In this document: in pieces, positions 30,496-49,115 of the stretch | How the letters are laid out: every line of letters starts with the position of its first letter | How positions within the stretch are numbered: the first letter of the stretch is position 1 | Assembly (NCBI RefSeq): GCF_036588685.1 | Contig: NW_026963295.1 | Span: forward strand, 3,658,001-3,722,000 | Direction of reading: 5' to 3' | DNA: 64,000 nucleotides | From: Mytilus trossulus | Taxonomy: Eukaryota > Mollusca > Bivalvia > Mytilida > Mytilidae | Program-made: the position numbers and the translations under genes | Notes under the pieces: generated by a model | Database searches by the model: none | What the model was told of the DNA's origin: nothing | The model's input: the letters and a program-made list of their open reading frames with translations, nothing else

Positions 30496-32099
30496 GTTAC
30501 AAGGGGACGTCTGTTGGGCGAAACAAATCTATTTTCACAGCTATAAGCAGTGAGACAATGTATATGTGTATTGCCTAGCACTTTTTTTTTATCAATTTAG
30601 AAAAAAGATCATAAAATAGAGAAGTGATGAGTAAATTAAGCCTCAGATAGATACATGTATATAGACTGGTCCAAAGATAGTCCATTTAGTGACTACCCTT
30701 ATAGTTTATACAGATACATATGTCAGTCTGGTTTATAAAAATAAACATCACGGTATTCGTCATTAACAGATCTAGAATAAAAGTGGTATCCACACTTTGT
30801 TTTATATACTGAACAACCAGTGGGACTGGCTGCAATATCATAGTAGTTTCAATCGTCACTACTCGGCCAATTCCGTACCTGGTCTAAATAGAAGGAGAGA
30901 AGCGGAGTCACCCGAGAGAAGCGGAGTTACCCGAGGATTGCCGATTGATAGTAGTTCGAATCCAACATTAAAAATGTTTCAAGGGCGGATAAGCATTGAT
31001 CTTATAAAAGGAGATTCCAATCCCAGGAAACCCCTGGATCCGGCACTGTTTAAAGTATTCGAAACAGATTGTTCTTGTAAAACATGATACAAAATATGTT
31101 CACTGGTGTCAACGTGATGATCGTAACTGCAATTACTTAACAAATAAGAAAATGTTGCATGTCTATTAGTATATGAAAAGTAACACAATCCTTTTTTGAT
31201 CTATAATGGGTTACTTTAAACAAATTATTACTTTGATAAAAAGTTGTCTCATTCGAACTCATGCACCATCTTCTTATATCTATAAATCTTTAAAATTTCC
31301 CCTTATAAATACTAGTAACTGCTTTCCAGTCCTCAGACTGAACGATCTTATAACGAATTTATAAATATAGAAAAGATATAAACACATTTATAACGTCAAA
31401 AGACATTTACATCTTATTTATTTGTGTTCTAAACATTTTTTTGGGTACTTATTGAAGAAATGAATTAATAACAAGCGATACGGATTGTTATTTTGCACAA
31501 AGAAATGTTTGCGTATTTATACGATCGATTACTACTAGTCAAAACAAAAGTCAAATTTCTGTGGCAACAATTCATCGGAATGCCCTCACGGTCACCGCAA
31601 TGTAAAAGAGCGTCCTCGCGGCGAGCTGATTATGTTCATAGAGATATCGATTTACCAACGGGAAAAGTCTTTGATATCCAAAAAAGAACTGTTTTTCGTC
31701 TCAATAGTTTTTTCTATGTTAATAATAAATACATTTCTGATTGACAAGATTTTTGATTTTCGTTCGTATCCGAAGTTGTCCAATTTATAGTCTGAGGCTA
31801 CTCAGTTGGTATCTTCAAAGTTCGGGACATTGATCAGCGTTTGTACATTTTAATTTGTTTGGATTATTTATTTTACCATTTGAATATTCATTGTAATTTG
31901 GAGCTGTATTGGATTGGATTGTTTGAATGAATATTTCTTTTAAGTAATGATATTTTTTGTCTATTTCGATATTACCAAGGTTGGTAGGCTACAGCAGTGT
32001 GACCAGTATATATAAGAATCTAATAGGTCGGTAGACATATTTGCAACCGCTTTTAAATTCCGCCATTGCATCATCACTTCAAATAGAATTATAAAAAAA

Positions 32100-32420
32100 G
32101 AAGATGTGGTAAGATTGCCAATGAGACAACTGTCCACAAGAGACCAAAATAACGCAGACATTAACAACTATATGTCACCGTACGGCCTTCAACAATGAGC
32201 AAAGCCCATACCGCATAGTCAGCTATAAAAGGCCCCGATAAGACAATGTAAAACAATTCAAACGAGAAAACTAACGGCCTTATTCAAATAAAAAAAAATG
32301 AACGAAAAACAAATATGTAACACATAAACAAACGACAACCACTGAATTACAGGCTCCTGATTTGGGACAGGCACATACATAAATAATATGGCGGGGTTAA
32401 ACATGTTTAATAGTTAGTCG
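32100..32420 (-). mobile_element. 5'-truncated retroelement tail (CAATGAGACAACTG type)
   Basis: Starts AAGATGTGGTAAGATTGCCA, includes CCTTCAACAATGAGCAAAGC and ends GGCGGGGTTAAACATGTTTA. It matches the tail at 60585-60920 in inverted orientation. Confidence 0.75.
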
Positions 32421-34289
32421 GATAAACCATGTGATTGAAAACAATAGACTGAACAGGTTGGTAACACTTCCAACTATCAATAGGGTCAAGCAACATTTTT
32501 GAAATGATAATTGATCATGGTTACAAGTGTTAATTTTGTTGCAGTCACGAAATTTTAGTGATGTTGGTCCTAAAACATTAAACCGGGCATGATCTAAGTT
32601 TGTGAATTAGGTTTGCAGTTTTCTTGACATGCATTGTGACGTATCCTCGTATTCATTCTATATTAGAAAACTATAGCAGTTATATTAGAAAAGTATCGCA
32701 TTCATACATTTTTGATATTAAAAAATCATCGCTATGATATAAGACAAATATCGCATTGATATTTTAAAATATAGCAAGGTGATTTTGGCGTAGCAAACAA
32801 TTGAATTCATCTCAATTGCATTCCACTGAATTTGCTACATTATATTTATAGAATGTGTACATCTTCAAATGATAAATCGTGCATTTATTCAATAATTCAA
32901 TTTTCTCGTTTAGATACACCTTGCTTGTTATTACATAAAATAACTCATGAAAATCATACACAAGACGTGTGTCGTGTTAAATGTCACCCTGTTTTAAGAA
33001 AAGGGTCATTACTTTATACCGAAAAATCTGCCTTTCTTCGTACAAATGCCTACATTCGTCTGAAATTTCCCACAATTAATGATGCAACTCGTTGATATTT
33101 ATAGACAATATCGCTCGTTGATATAAGAAAAACTTTTATCGAATCGCTTCTTCCATAGACTGAAAAATATAAATTCTCTTTTATGTTTGTTATATTGATA
33201 AAAATGGACAGAACAGAAAGAGTATACTAGTAAAAGAAAAGTGTTCGTCAAGCAGATCCGTGACGAGATGTTGAGCCCTTTATAAAAGATTACAGTATCA
33301 TTTAAAGTTGACTGTAACAGTTATGGAATATCTGTTTCACAGATGATAGCGGATAGGTTCTTATGTCGTAACTTTGCCTTTTTCCCCAATGTGACCTACT
33401 GAATTATAATTACCAACACTGACGAGAATCACTACATGGTGACTCATATGCGAAGCAGCATGATGTCATTTGCTTACCCTTCCCGATCACCTGAGATCAT
33501 CCCCTGTTTTTGGAGGCCGCCCTGAAAAAAATTAATTCAGGTTGACTAAATCTCTTTTAGGCCGCGAGAAGGGAAGGAGCTTTGCCTCCTGGACTGTTGA
33601 TACTGTTGGGGCCTTAAACAGCTCCAATACAACGTCCGCACGAAAATGATTTGCCTCGGACCAACCGTATGAAATTATTTCCTTTTATTCCAAAACTTAA
33701 TGAAAGCACTGGGGGCTTTGAAAAGCTAGGGTGAGCATTTAAAGTTGACGTTAATATAACTGCATGTACTGTTTTCAGCATTTTATATTTTGTGTTTGCC
33801 AAAATCGAGGGTCACGGTAATTGACACCCCCCGGCGGGAGTCCAGAACTTTTCACCATAACCTGCGGGGCGGGACGCTCCCTTCATGCTTGACTGAGTGC
33901 TTCCATATATAATCGTTACAATATTTAAGAAAGAATGACATATACCTATATAAAATATTTAAAATATGACCCATCATGCTTATATAAGCACTAACCCATC
34001 ATCACTCATAATTCAAAAATATACCAGCTACCCTTAAGTTTTTATATATGAATTGACATCGTTTGGTGCACATATGATTTATCGTTATATAAACGCAAGG
34101 ATTGTTTGATTGGTATGTACTGAGATGATACCCCAAATCAATATACAGTCACCAATTCAAACGTAAATGCATTTTAATATAGGATGTCATTAAAAAGGAG
34201 GGTCATTTTTATATAAAATCTCGCAAAATTATGACCCATATTTTTTGCACATCCCGGTATACACCATTTTAGGAAGTTACCCCCCCCCC

Positions 34290-35131
34290 CTCCCCCGCTA
34301 TTATGAGGGTGGTAAAGGTTTATTTTCGTGCAACGTTTTCGGCCTTTTTATTTCACGTGTTTTCGTGTTTTCGTGTTTTATTTCTCGTTTTCTCGTGTTT
34401 GGTTCGATGTGCGTGCTTCGTATTTCCCCTTATTTATTTTCCGTGTTTCGTGTCGGTGCTCTTAATTTCTCGTTCTTGCATTGTTCCGCATTTGATTAAA
34501 CAGTAAATTGGAACTAACTCAAAGTCAGTGAGTTATAGTACCTTTTGAAACTTGTTTAATATAATAGAAATTGATGTATATTGTGCCATTCTACTTTCTA
34601 TTGTATGCAATAAAGTCCATCATAATAATATTTTTTCAAATCAGATGCAAGTAGCATACGCTAAAAGGTGACCACAAGCAGACCTGCCAACTGTCACTAT
34701 TTGCTGGGGGTTTCCCCCATGGAGGCTCCCAAATTGATATTAAGAAAGAGCAATTTTGTCCACAATTTTAATAAAACAATTGATTTTACAATGACATTAG
34801 GCTTATAAAAGTATGGAGAAACCAAAAAACAACAATAAAATGTTTTTGCAGGCCCCCTTGAAAGTTTTTTAGAACTATGTCAGCCATCTTGCATGCAAAA
34901 ACCCCTTGGGCATTTTAAAAAGTTGGCAGGTATGCACAAGGTTTTTATGTCCGTTTACATGATCTCCAAGAACGGCTGAGTAAATACTGTTGGTACTTTT
35001 TTTCTTGATATTTACGATTTTATTTCTCTTGCTTCGTTTTTCCCGATTTTTATTTTTCGTGCTACGTTTTTGCGATTTTTATTTCATGTGTTTCCGTGTT
35101 CAGTACCCCACTTTATCACCCTCTATTATTA
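34290..35131. mobile_element. Nested miniature elements
   Basis: The outer ends GAGGGTGGTAAAG (near 34306) and CTTTATCACCCTC (near 35111) are imperfectly inverted. Both flank TTTCGTGTT-rich stretches (34320-34460 and 35000-35100). Inside, an element bounded by ACCTGCCAACT (about 34682) and AGTTGGCAGGT (about 34921) has a perfect 11-bp inverted end. Confidence 0.55.
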
Positions 35132-35741
35132 ATTCTAATCAGTTTGCCGTTTTGTAACGGTTTTTTTCTAAATTCAATAGACGGCACTGATCATGTCTCT
35201 GTTGTCTTGTCGGGCAAATTAAAAAAAATTAAAAAAAAACCAAACATTTGATTTTATATTATGTACATTTTTTTTAAATTTCGCGGCAACTTGGGTTATT
35301 TTTCCTGATAGAAGTGCCCGGATCATTATAATTTTGCAACGTGCGGTAGTCGGACGCGAACGCCTCTCCTTAACTTATTTGATAACCTTTTGACACAAAC
35401 CGGCTACTTTATATACAAGAACAATAATTATTACTGAAAGTCGACATTAGATATCAAAAATCGTGTCAACTGATCTAGAACTTTAATATTTTAAAATACC
35501 GATCTCGACAACAAAAGATTTAAGGGAGACAATCGAGAAAAAGATAAAAATTACGACAAAGTTTCAAGCTACTCGAGTCATATTACCTAAATTTTGCTGA
35601 GGTCAATTCAGACAAACGAAACTTTTCAAATACTCGTAGATTTTACAACAACTATGAACGACAACATATTGAGGAGCAGTTGACGAAGAATTTCTGAACC
35701 TAATTGGATCCCCACTTTGTCTTTGCTTTTCTGGTAGAAAA

Positions 35742-40759
<5,018 letters not shown>

Positions 40760-41361
40760 CCAATGATTGAAAGCTCATTTGTTTAAAAAATCATTCATTT
40801 TGTTCCAATCATATAACTAACAGTGACCTTGAAATATATTTTTGAGATTAACCCCAAACCCTGACATTTCTGTTGAAAATTGTTATTCTGTTGTGTAAAC
40901 ATTTATATTGATTTGTATAAATTCCATCAAAATGGAAAACTTTGACATCTTTGCATACAAATAGGTGGTTAAAAGTATGAACAATATGAAGTCATCTAAT
41001 GTTTTATCCCTAATTTTTCTGTTAAAAAAGGGAACAAGTATCAAAATAATGAACATGAAAACAGATAATAGTGGCAATTTAAAAATCTTGAATTAATTAA
41101 CATAATATGTTAAAAGATTTGAAAATCCACAGAAAAGCGTTTCAGCAAGAGGAAGGAAGCCTTCACTTCAGAACTGGAGATAAGCTCAGAGAAGCACTTG
41201 CTTTCATGTATATACATCTAATGTTGATCTTCAAGAAGAAAAGGATGCTGGAATCGGTGATTGACGAATGGATCACAACATGTGAAACCAATGTTTTGAT
41301 GGGGTTTCCTATAAGCAAAATATAAAGATAATGGGTCTAAAAAATGGTGGTGGGGGAATAA
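40760..41361 (+). other. SOSS-B 3' UTR (putative)
   Basis: AT-rich sequence without recognisable coding content follows the stop. An AATAAA lies at about 41356, a possible polyadenylation signal. The 72-codon ORF at 41107 has no recognisable features. Confidence 0.4.
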
Positions 41362-44300
41362 AGAATGTAAACGGTGTGCTTAAATGTACATGTAAAGAAT
41401 TGAGAAAAATAAGGAATTGAGAATAATGCATGAGGGTTTGGATTGGGTTAAATGACTTAAAAATAATGACCTTAAAAAATGAGGATTAGAGAATAACGGG
41501 CCAAAAAATGAAGATTAGAGAAAAAAGGGGTGAAAATTAAATGTTACAGAGTAACAGACCCCCCCCCCCCCCCCCCATCCAGACCCTCATGCATTTAAAA
41601 AAGGAATGCATAAGAATGGGAATACCAGTAATAGGTCTGTATTCGAAAAGCTGCTTCATCAATTATTTAATTTGCCAATTGAACTATATGTAGTATTGTC
41701 CAACATTACAGTTCAGTATTTTAAGTTCCAAGGCCTGAGCCAAATGTCAAACATCTATAGAGTATTTTACCCCGAAAGAAACCATTTTGGGGGATTTTGA
41801 CATAATTGTTACTTTTCTGATACCCTCTACTGCAACAAATATGAAGTCTTTAAAAAAAGTTATATTTATATCAAAGTTAAGATATTCTTTTGTGTTTTAT
41901 ATGACCTATGATGTCAGTTTAGCTTTTGCCATTACTTGGCGTCTGTCTGTCTATTATAAACTTTTTATACAACACAAAACTAATTTGGGATTGTATGATG
42001 TTGTTGTGGTTTGCATTGTCAAAAGACACATTGGTTTCCTGACAATAACTTAAGGTTCAATATCACAAAAGGAAGGTTCAGATGGATTTTTGGGATGACG
42101 GTCTAAACTGTTTAGGAATTAGGGGCCCAAAACAATTCTTTTTCTTCTTTAAGAATAGTAACTTGTGTATTAGTTTTTCAAGTAGAAGGTTAGCATTCAT
42201 TTTGTGGGTTATGGTGCCAACAGTGTAGGAATTTAGGGCCATAAAGTGGCCATACACAAGTATTTTTATAGCATCTGGACAATAACTTGTAGGTAAGTAT
42301 ATGGATCTCTGAAATTGTACTACAAGGCCATACTACAAAGGAAAATGTGGGGGTAATTGCTCCAATTAGAATTCAAAAAGTTTTGGAGGTGTAATTCAGC
42401 TAAAAGGGGTTCAATTTTTTTTTCTTCAAATTTCTAATTTTTATAAAGTTTCAAGAAGAAATCTTTAATTGCTCAGTATTGTGCAATAAATTTGTAAGAT
42501 TTTGACATTTGTTTTGTGTTAGAAACCTATATAATATGAAAAAAAAATGATAACGATCCAAATTCAGACCGTATCAATTTTGAATATTGTGTCCAAATTT
42601 GGCCCAACTGTTCAGCGAAGCATTTTATTAATATTATTCCACGTTGCAAAAGTCTGCATGAATTTTATCCTTATGGAATCTAGTTAAATATACTAAGCAA
42701 GTGATTTGATACAGCAACAAATATGGTGGTTGTGGCCACAAATAGAACGTAGGGGTAACATTGAAATTTTCGCTTGTATCTCTAAAATTTAGACCCCGAG
42801 TCTTTGAACAATTACAGTCTACATTTCATGAGTAATTTTCCCGTTTAATACATTTTTGCAAAACCATGATCCGATCATCCAGATTAATTGTTATAAGTGA
42901 AGATGTTAAGCACAATAAGATCTTCGAATAAGTGGGCGTGGTCGAAATCCATGGTGACCTAATAGAAGATGATATCTACATATTGTGCTTTTGGTTAACT
43001 TCATAGGTACTGACATACAATATGCTTTGAAAACCAGTCCAATGAAAAGGCATCGGCATACTTTCAAAACAGGAAAACACATTATTTTTGCTTCTTTAAT
43101 CTATGGCAGTGTACAGGAAGCAACCAAACTATAAATGTCCTAACAGGAGAAAGAATCCGCTGTTCTATGATCACATCAGTCGCTCATCCAGAAATTTTTA
43201 TGAGGGCGCAGCCTTCCCCTTTTATCCGCCTCTGTAATGAATAATGAAAAAAAATAACTCGGAATCTCAAATTTTATTCGAATCGGAAGGGAACTCTTAA
43301 ATAAATCTAAATGTTTCACCAGTTTCATGCAAATCGATTATTATAAACATGTTCGACAATTGTTGAAAACGGGCGCACGGACGGACACCGGTATACATAA
43401 ATGGGCGTTTATAAATAAAGAGAAGAACATTCACACAAACATATGCTACAGACTCTTCTAGAAAAATAAGGATATATAAATTGTGTAATTACAGTTACAG
43501 TAGACCAAGACCTAAAACACTCTTAAGGAGTAGTTATAAGCATACACGTAAAAGGCACCTCAAGAAGATACAATTATACCTGTAAACTGTTTAGTCTTCT
43601 TTCCTGGACTTGTGACGTATTTATACTGTACGCCGAATACCAACAATGTGATCAAATTTGCATTTTACTTCATTTAATCATCTCATTTACTTTTAAAACC
43701 ATTAAAAAAGTGTTTACAGTAAACTGAGTTGTACACACATGATTGTTTGGGTGTACACAATCATAAAAAAACCCTTTATTTTTCATGCTGAGTCCGCGAA
43801 ATGGATAATTTTTTTTTATCTAAGATGGTTGCTTACCGGTTGGTTGCTTAGAGTAAAGTATATAACACATATTAGTTTAACTGATGTTGCATGTATTTGC
43901 CAAGGAGGAAATAGTAGACCGTTGAAATGTATAGGAGTTCAATATATTTGCTGGAGAGAGATAAAAAATCTTGAAATAGGCGATAAAATATAATTTAAAT
44001 TAAAAATATTTTTTAATTACATTTTTCCTTTCTTTTACCAATATGGTAATTTGTCTGTCCCAGACGGACATGGTATGGCTGTTGCAGCAACATTAAAACT
44101 TTTTTTTTTTATAGATGCAACCTTTTAAATACGATTTAATATTTATTACACATTTATCCAGCAATCATGTTTCATCCAACTTGTCATGATGACCTTTTCA
44201 TTCGCTTTGGTACAAATCATTTTTGCAGTTTTTCGATAATTTGAAATTCCATTGAACATAAAATCTAAACTAGGATGCGCCCGAAAATGGAAATGAAATG

Positions 44301-44524
44301 TTACGACCGCAGTTGTCGTACCATGAACAGTTGGTGCAATTTAAATTGTTGGACACAGTATTCAAGCGCGATACTGTCTTAATTTGGAATTGTGATGAAA
44401 TTCTAGACATAATATAGGTTTCTGACACAAAATAAGTGTGGTGAAAGATCTTAAATGTTGGAAATGGGTTGACGTTTTGCATTAACTTTCGATTGAAGAT
44501 TTCTTGCTATCGTGCAATACTGTG

Positions 44525-44645
44525 CATTGGCGGATCCAGGGGGAGGGTTTCTGGGGATTGGAACCCCCTTTTTTTGGATGATCAGTGTATTTGAATGGGG
44601 GCATGTAGTTTGAACCCTCCTATTTAAAATTGCTGGACTCGTCCT
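44525..44645. mobile_element. GGATCC-ended miniature element
   Basis: Starts TTGGCGGATCCAGGGGGAG and ends near AATTGCTGGACTCGTCC. The flanks share GTTGAAGATTTC(C/T)TGCTAT-like sequence on both sides (near 44490 and 44672), so it may sit between two copies of a local duplication. Confidence 0.65.
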
Positions 44646-46454
44646 TGCTGTGCTATAACACAAGACTGCAGTTGAAGATTTCCTGCTATAATATTGCACA
44701 ATACTTTATAAAATAATTTACACATCATATTTGGTGTGGATCTTCTGCGATATGTTTGCTGTTAAACTATTTTTCAATAAAAAAAATGGAAAATTAAAAA
44801 AAAAAAATATGAAAAAAAAATCATCCGCCCCAACCTCCATTTTTAACCCCTCTCAGTAATTAACCACACGCTCAATTCCAGCTTTCTCTTTGTTGTATGG
44901 TACCTTGCTGTACAATTTCAGAGAGATCCATAAACTTGACCTGAAGTAATTGTCTGGAAACTAGAAACATGCTTTTGTTGGTCTAATTCCTGAACGTTTG
45001 GAACAATTAAACTGAAATTCATTCCCAGCCTTTCATTTGTGTTGTGATACATTGTACCTTGTATTATAATTTTAGAGAGATCCACACACTTAAGGGGGCT
45101 CGCGGATCTAAATCATTTAAAAAAAAATTAATATGGGATTTCTCTATATTTTTCTATAAACGAACTTTATCTCAGGCTTATACTCAATAGAAAAATGAAA
45201 TAAAAAAATGAGGTCACCGTTCATTTACGCTCACAATCTGCATTCGAAAGAAGCATACATTTTTGTCAATGTCCTTTTTTTCTGTTGAACTATAAAATAG
45301 GAGAAATATCGGTAATATCGAAATAAAAAAAGAACTAAATTACAGAAATCGCTTAAATTTTACAATTATTTAGTTTATGTACAGCTTATTCGAAAACAAC
45401 AATAAAAAATATAGGTCACCGATGAGTTAAAAAAGATATTTCAATATTAATGCCCAAAAAATGGCATTTTTTTCATCAAAGGGAGATAATTTGGAGCTTT
45501 TTCAATATCAACATTTAAAAAGTCCCCTGGGGCCAATACGAATTTATTTTTTGAATGATTTTTGGATCATATGATAAAGTAATAACTACTAAAGGTAATA
45601 AATAGAATTTGTAATGAAAAATTAAATTTTATTTTTTCAGAAAATCTAATACCCGCGAGCCTCCTTAATTGTGTGGAATATTGCTTGTTTTTGCCCCCTA
45701 ATTCCTGAACCTTTGGGGCAATTCACTCCAAACTAAATCCAAGCCTTCCTTTTGTGATATGGAACTGTGTGGTACAATTTCAGAAAGATCCATACACTAC
45801 CATGCAAGTTAGTGTCTGGAAACTAGAAACATGGGGCCCTTATTGAATATTCCTAAACTGTTCAGACCATAAGCACCAAAATTCCAGAGAGGCCCATTCA
45901 CTTAAAAAATTAAGTTCTGTCCGGAAACCAAGTTTCTTCGGGCGACGACGAAGTGATACTAATATACGACCACAAAAAAAATGGTCGCGGTCGTATAAAA
46001 AGGGACTATGAATAGAACTATAGTTGTTAATTTCTGTGTCATTTTGGACTCTTGTGGAGAGTTGTCTCATTGGAAATCATACCACATCTTCTTTTTTATA
46101 TAAAAGACTTGGTATGCAGTCATGATTAATATATTATTGTTGCTGTTTATGCCACTGGGTAGGTGTGGTTTAATTCTGTCAATATAGGCGACACCCTGTA
46201 AAAGTAGGCGGTGGTGGCTGCGTGTGCGTCATCAAAGTTTTAGGTCAGTTTGTGCTTACTTTTTTCAAATACAAATATCTTTGTTGAACCTCAATGAAAT
46301 TTTACAAACTTTTGTCCGAAGCTTTATTGTGGTCTAAAGAAAATCCAGAACATAATGAATGATGATTTTTTTTTACCGATAAAAGGACATTTTTGGCAGT
46401 TAAACATTAAGTATAAACAGTCTGAGGTTAACGTTTGCTACATATCAATAAACT

Positions 46455-46553
46455 TGTCGAACCCATCTTCGCTAGCCAAGGGTTACGATCCACTCCCGCT
46501 CTCTTCGAGCGGGAGTGGATCGTAACCCTTGGCTAGCGAAGATGTGTCGAACC
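46455..46553. mobile_element. Perfect 38-bp-arm palindrome with flush 9-bp direct repeats
   Basis: The arm 46464-46501 (CATCTTCGCTAGCCAAGG...) is exactly complementary to 46507-46544, with a 5-nt loop TCTTC. TGTCGAACC lies directly outside both arms, at 46455-46463 and 46545-46553. An 81-bp insert with a 9-bp target duplication fits a minimal foldback element; 9-bp duplications are typical of Mutator-type transposases. An assembly or cloning artefact is the main alternative. Confidence 0.85.
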
Positions 46554-47049
46554 ATGAATATGTATTTCTTAAATTAGAATGCCTGAAGCAAAATTCGAAA
46601 AGAATATTATTCATTTTCAGCATTTCACTTACAGACATACCATTTTGTCAAATAATAGCCGGCCTGGAACAATAATTTTGACATTTTCTAAATTTTCATC
46701 AATTATTATTAAACTTAATTTAGGTAGAAACTAATCTTCAGGATCAAGAAAAAAGCATTTAATTTTTTTAAACCTGTATTACATTCATATTACAATTTAC
46801 ACTTGCAGCAACTCTAAGCGAGACAGGGTTTCATGGATACCTTTACTGAAGAATTTCGTTTTACAAATGTACGATCTGATGGTTTACTTTTACAAATTAT
46901 GACTTGCAATTGGATGGAGAGTAGGCAATCGGCTATCCTCGTGTGACTACGCTTCTCTCCTTCTAGTACGGAATCGGCCGAGTTGTGACGATTGGGAGAG
47001 TTGTCTCATTGGCACTCATACCACGTCTTCTAATATCTATCTTTTAACA

Positions 47050-47300
47050 AGAATGTGTCCCAATCTGCACTATCATTTTCTATGTTCAGTGGAGCTTGAA
47101 AATAGGATAAAATCTCTAATTTGGCATTAAAATTAGAAATATTATATCATAAGGAACATGTCTACTTAGATTCAAGTTGATTGGACTTTCTTCATCAAAA
47201 ACTATCTCGAACAAAAACTTTGCCCTGAATCGGAACGAAAGGACGAACGAACGAACGAACGGACGCACAGACCAGAAAAATTAATGCTCATAAATGGGAC
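47050..47300. repeat. Dispersed repeat, inverted relative of the 14101 family
   Basis: Starts CAAGAATGTGTCCCAATCTG, then CACTATCATTTTCTATGTTC, the reverse complement of the end of the 14101 copy. A GAACGAACGAACGAACGG run lies near 47244. Confidence 0.65.
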
Positions 47301-47384
47301 ATTAAAATCATTGCATGTGTCCATGAACGAAATTTGCGCATTACATTGAGAGAAAACTGGATAAAGACAAAACAATTACAACAA

Positions 47385-48460
47385 GAGTGCACACACTGAA
47401 ATGTCTCGTCTTCTTTACTAATCATTGATATTATGTTGATAGTCTTAAGTATAAAACTTTATTAAAAACTGTCACATAAACTTAACATTAACCAAGATAA
47501 CTAAACAAAGACCAATGAACCATGAAAATGAGGTTAAGGTCAGATGAACCATGCCAGGCAGACATGTACAGCTAAAATGTAACAATGCTTCCAAACAACA
47601 AATATAGTTGACCTATTACTTATTGTTTAAGAAAAATAGACCAAAACACAAATACTGAGCAATGAACCGTGAAAATGAGGTCGAGGTCAAATAAAACCTG
47701 CGCGACTGACATATAGATAATAAACTATTTCCATACACCAAATATAGTTGACCTATGGCATATAGTATTAGATAAAAAGACCAAAACTCAAAAACTTAAC
47801 TTCGACCACCCAACCATGAAAATGAGGTCAAGATCAGATGACATCTGCCCGTTAGACATGTACACCTTACAATCATTCCATACAACAAATATAGTAGATC
47901 TATTGCATAAAGTATGAGAAAAACACACCAAAACACAAAAACCTAACTATAACCACTGAACCATGAAAATGAGGTCAAGGTCAGATGACACCTGCCAGTT
48001 GGACATATATACCTTACAGTCCTTCCATACACCGAATATACTAGCCCTATTGCTTATAGTATCTGAGATATGGACTTGACCACCAAAATTTAACCTTGTT
48101 CACTGATCCATGAAATGAGGTCGAGGTCAAGTGAAAACTGTCTGACAGGCATGAGGACCTTGCTAGGTACGCAATACTAAATATAATTATCCTATTACTT
48201 ATATTAAGAGAGAATTCAACATTACAAAAAATCTGAACTTTTTTTCAAGTGGTCATTGAATTATGAAAATGAGGTCAAGGACATTTGACATGTGACTGAC
48301 GGAAACTTCGTAACATGAGGCATCTATATACATAGTATGAAGCATCAAGGTCTTCCACCTTCTAAAATATAAAGCTTTTAAAAAGTTAGCTAACGCCGCC
48401 GCCGCCGGATCACTATCCCTATGTCGAGCTTTAATTCTGCAACAAAAGTTGCAGGCTCGA
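47385..48460. repeat. 147-bp tandem array x6
   Basis: GAAAATGAGG or the close variant GAAATGAGG occurs at 47524, 47671, 47818, 47965, 48112 and, less regularly, 48265: four exact 147-bp steps and one of 153. Units share ACCATGAAAATGAGGTCAAG and an ACAAATATAG core. The array ends with GCCGCCGCCGCCGG and then GTCGAGC/GGCTCGAC. Confidence 0.93.
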
Positions 48461-48786
48461 CAAAAACGATGACATTGAAACGGAGACTTGTTTGTTCACT
48501 ATATATCTTTCAAGTCTAGACCGCTTTGAATTTTATGTCGATTGATTGCTTTATCCCACATCTCCTTTTAAACATTTTAAAATTATAAGTTCGTCGTGAA
48601 GACTGAAACTGAGTGAAACATATCAATTTTAAGTTTACATTAACAGGTTTCGACATTTTTCTCTGAAACAAATGATCATTATACTGTCAAAATTGAGACG
48701 ATGAATATGATATATATAGTTATTGATATGAACGAACGATGTAGGAGGCTAAACTGTCGTGTGTTAAATTACACAAACCATAGTCA

Positions 48787-49008
48787 GATTCAGTGGTGCA
48801 CGGTCCTCCCCCTTTTGTGGGGAAATTTGGATAATTGAAGAGGGGCCCCTTACGTTAGTCAGTGCCCCCACCCCTCTTTCTCGATAATGCGTTAGGTTTC
48901 GGTGGCGTCGCCTCCTCGAACCCCCTTTAAGGAGATCATCCGTCTTGGACCTGATAGAGACCCTCTTATTTCTCGCCGAGGTTCGAGCGTAGCTACGCCA
49001 CTGACAAT
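48787..49008. mobile_element. Diverged miniature element (GTGGTGCACGG ... GTAGCTACGCCACTG)
   Basis: Opens near CAGTGGTGCACGGTCC and closes near TAGCTACGCCACTGAC, giving inverted CAGTGG/CCACTG ends around CCCCCTTTT-rich sequence related to the GGATCC family. Confidence 0.5.
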
Positions 49009-49015
49009 CCAAGCT

Positions 49016-49115
49016 TACTGTATATCTTATTCTATTATATATATCTTATTTAATTATATATATCTTATTCTATTATATATATCTTATTCTATTAAATATA
49101 TCTAATTCTATTACG
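49016..49115. repeat. AT-rich 20-bp minisatellite
   Basis: TATCTTATTCTATTATATA-like units are repeated about five times. Confidence 0.85.

Larger units (their letters stand above)
30500..35740. other. Intergenic between CASC3 and SOSS-B; repeats only
   Basis: No gene recognised. Holds retroelement tails (about 31230-31290, 32100-32420, 33470-33520), a GGATCC-family remnant near 31020-31050 and a nested miniature-element region at 34290-35131. Short ORFs such as 31493-31744 and 32832-33095 show no recognisable features. Confidence 0.5.

Noticed and set aside
30880-30965. Possible tRNA, because of AGTAGTTCGAATCC
   Set aside because: The T-arm-like phrase has no matching acceptor stem or anticodon arm upstream; no tRNA or rRNA was found in the window.
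34245-34506. Phe/Ser/Val-rich ORFs
   Set aside because: They arise from TTTCGTGTT-type repetition in a nested miniature element.
47385-48460. Centromeric or nucleosome-phasing function of the 147-bp array
   Set aside because: Only six units and one interval of 153; kept as a numerical curiosity, not a functional call.
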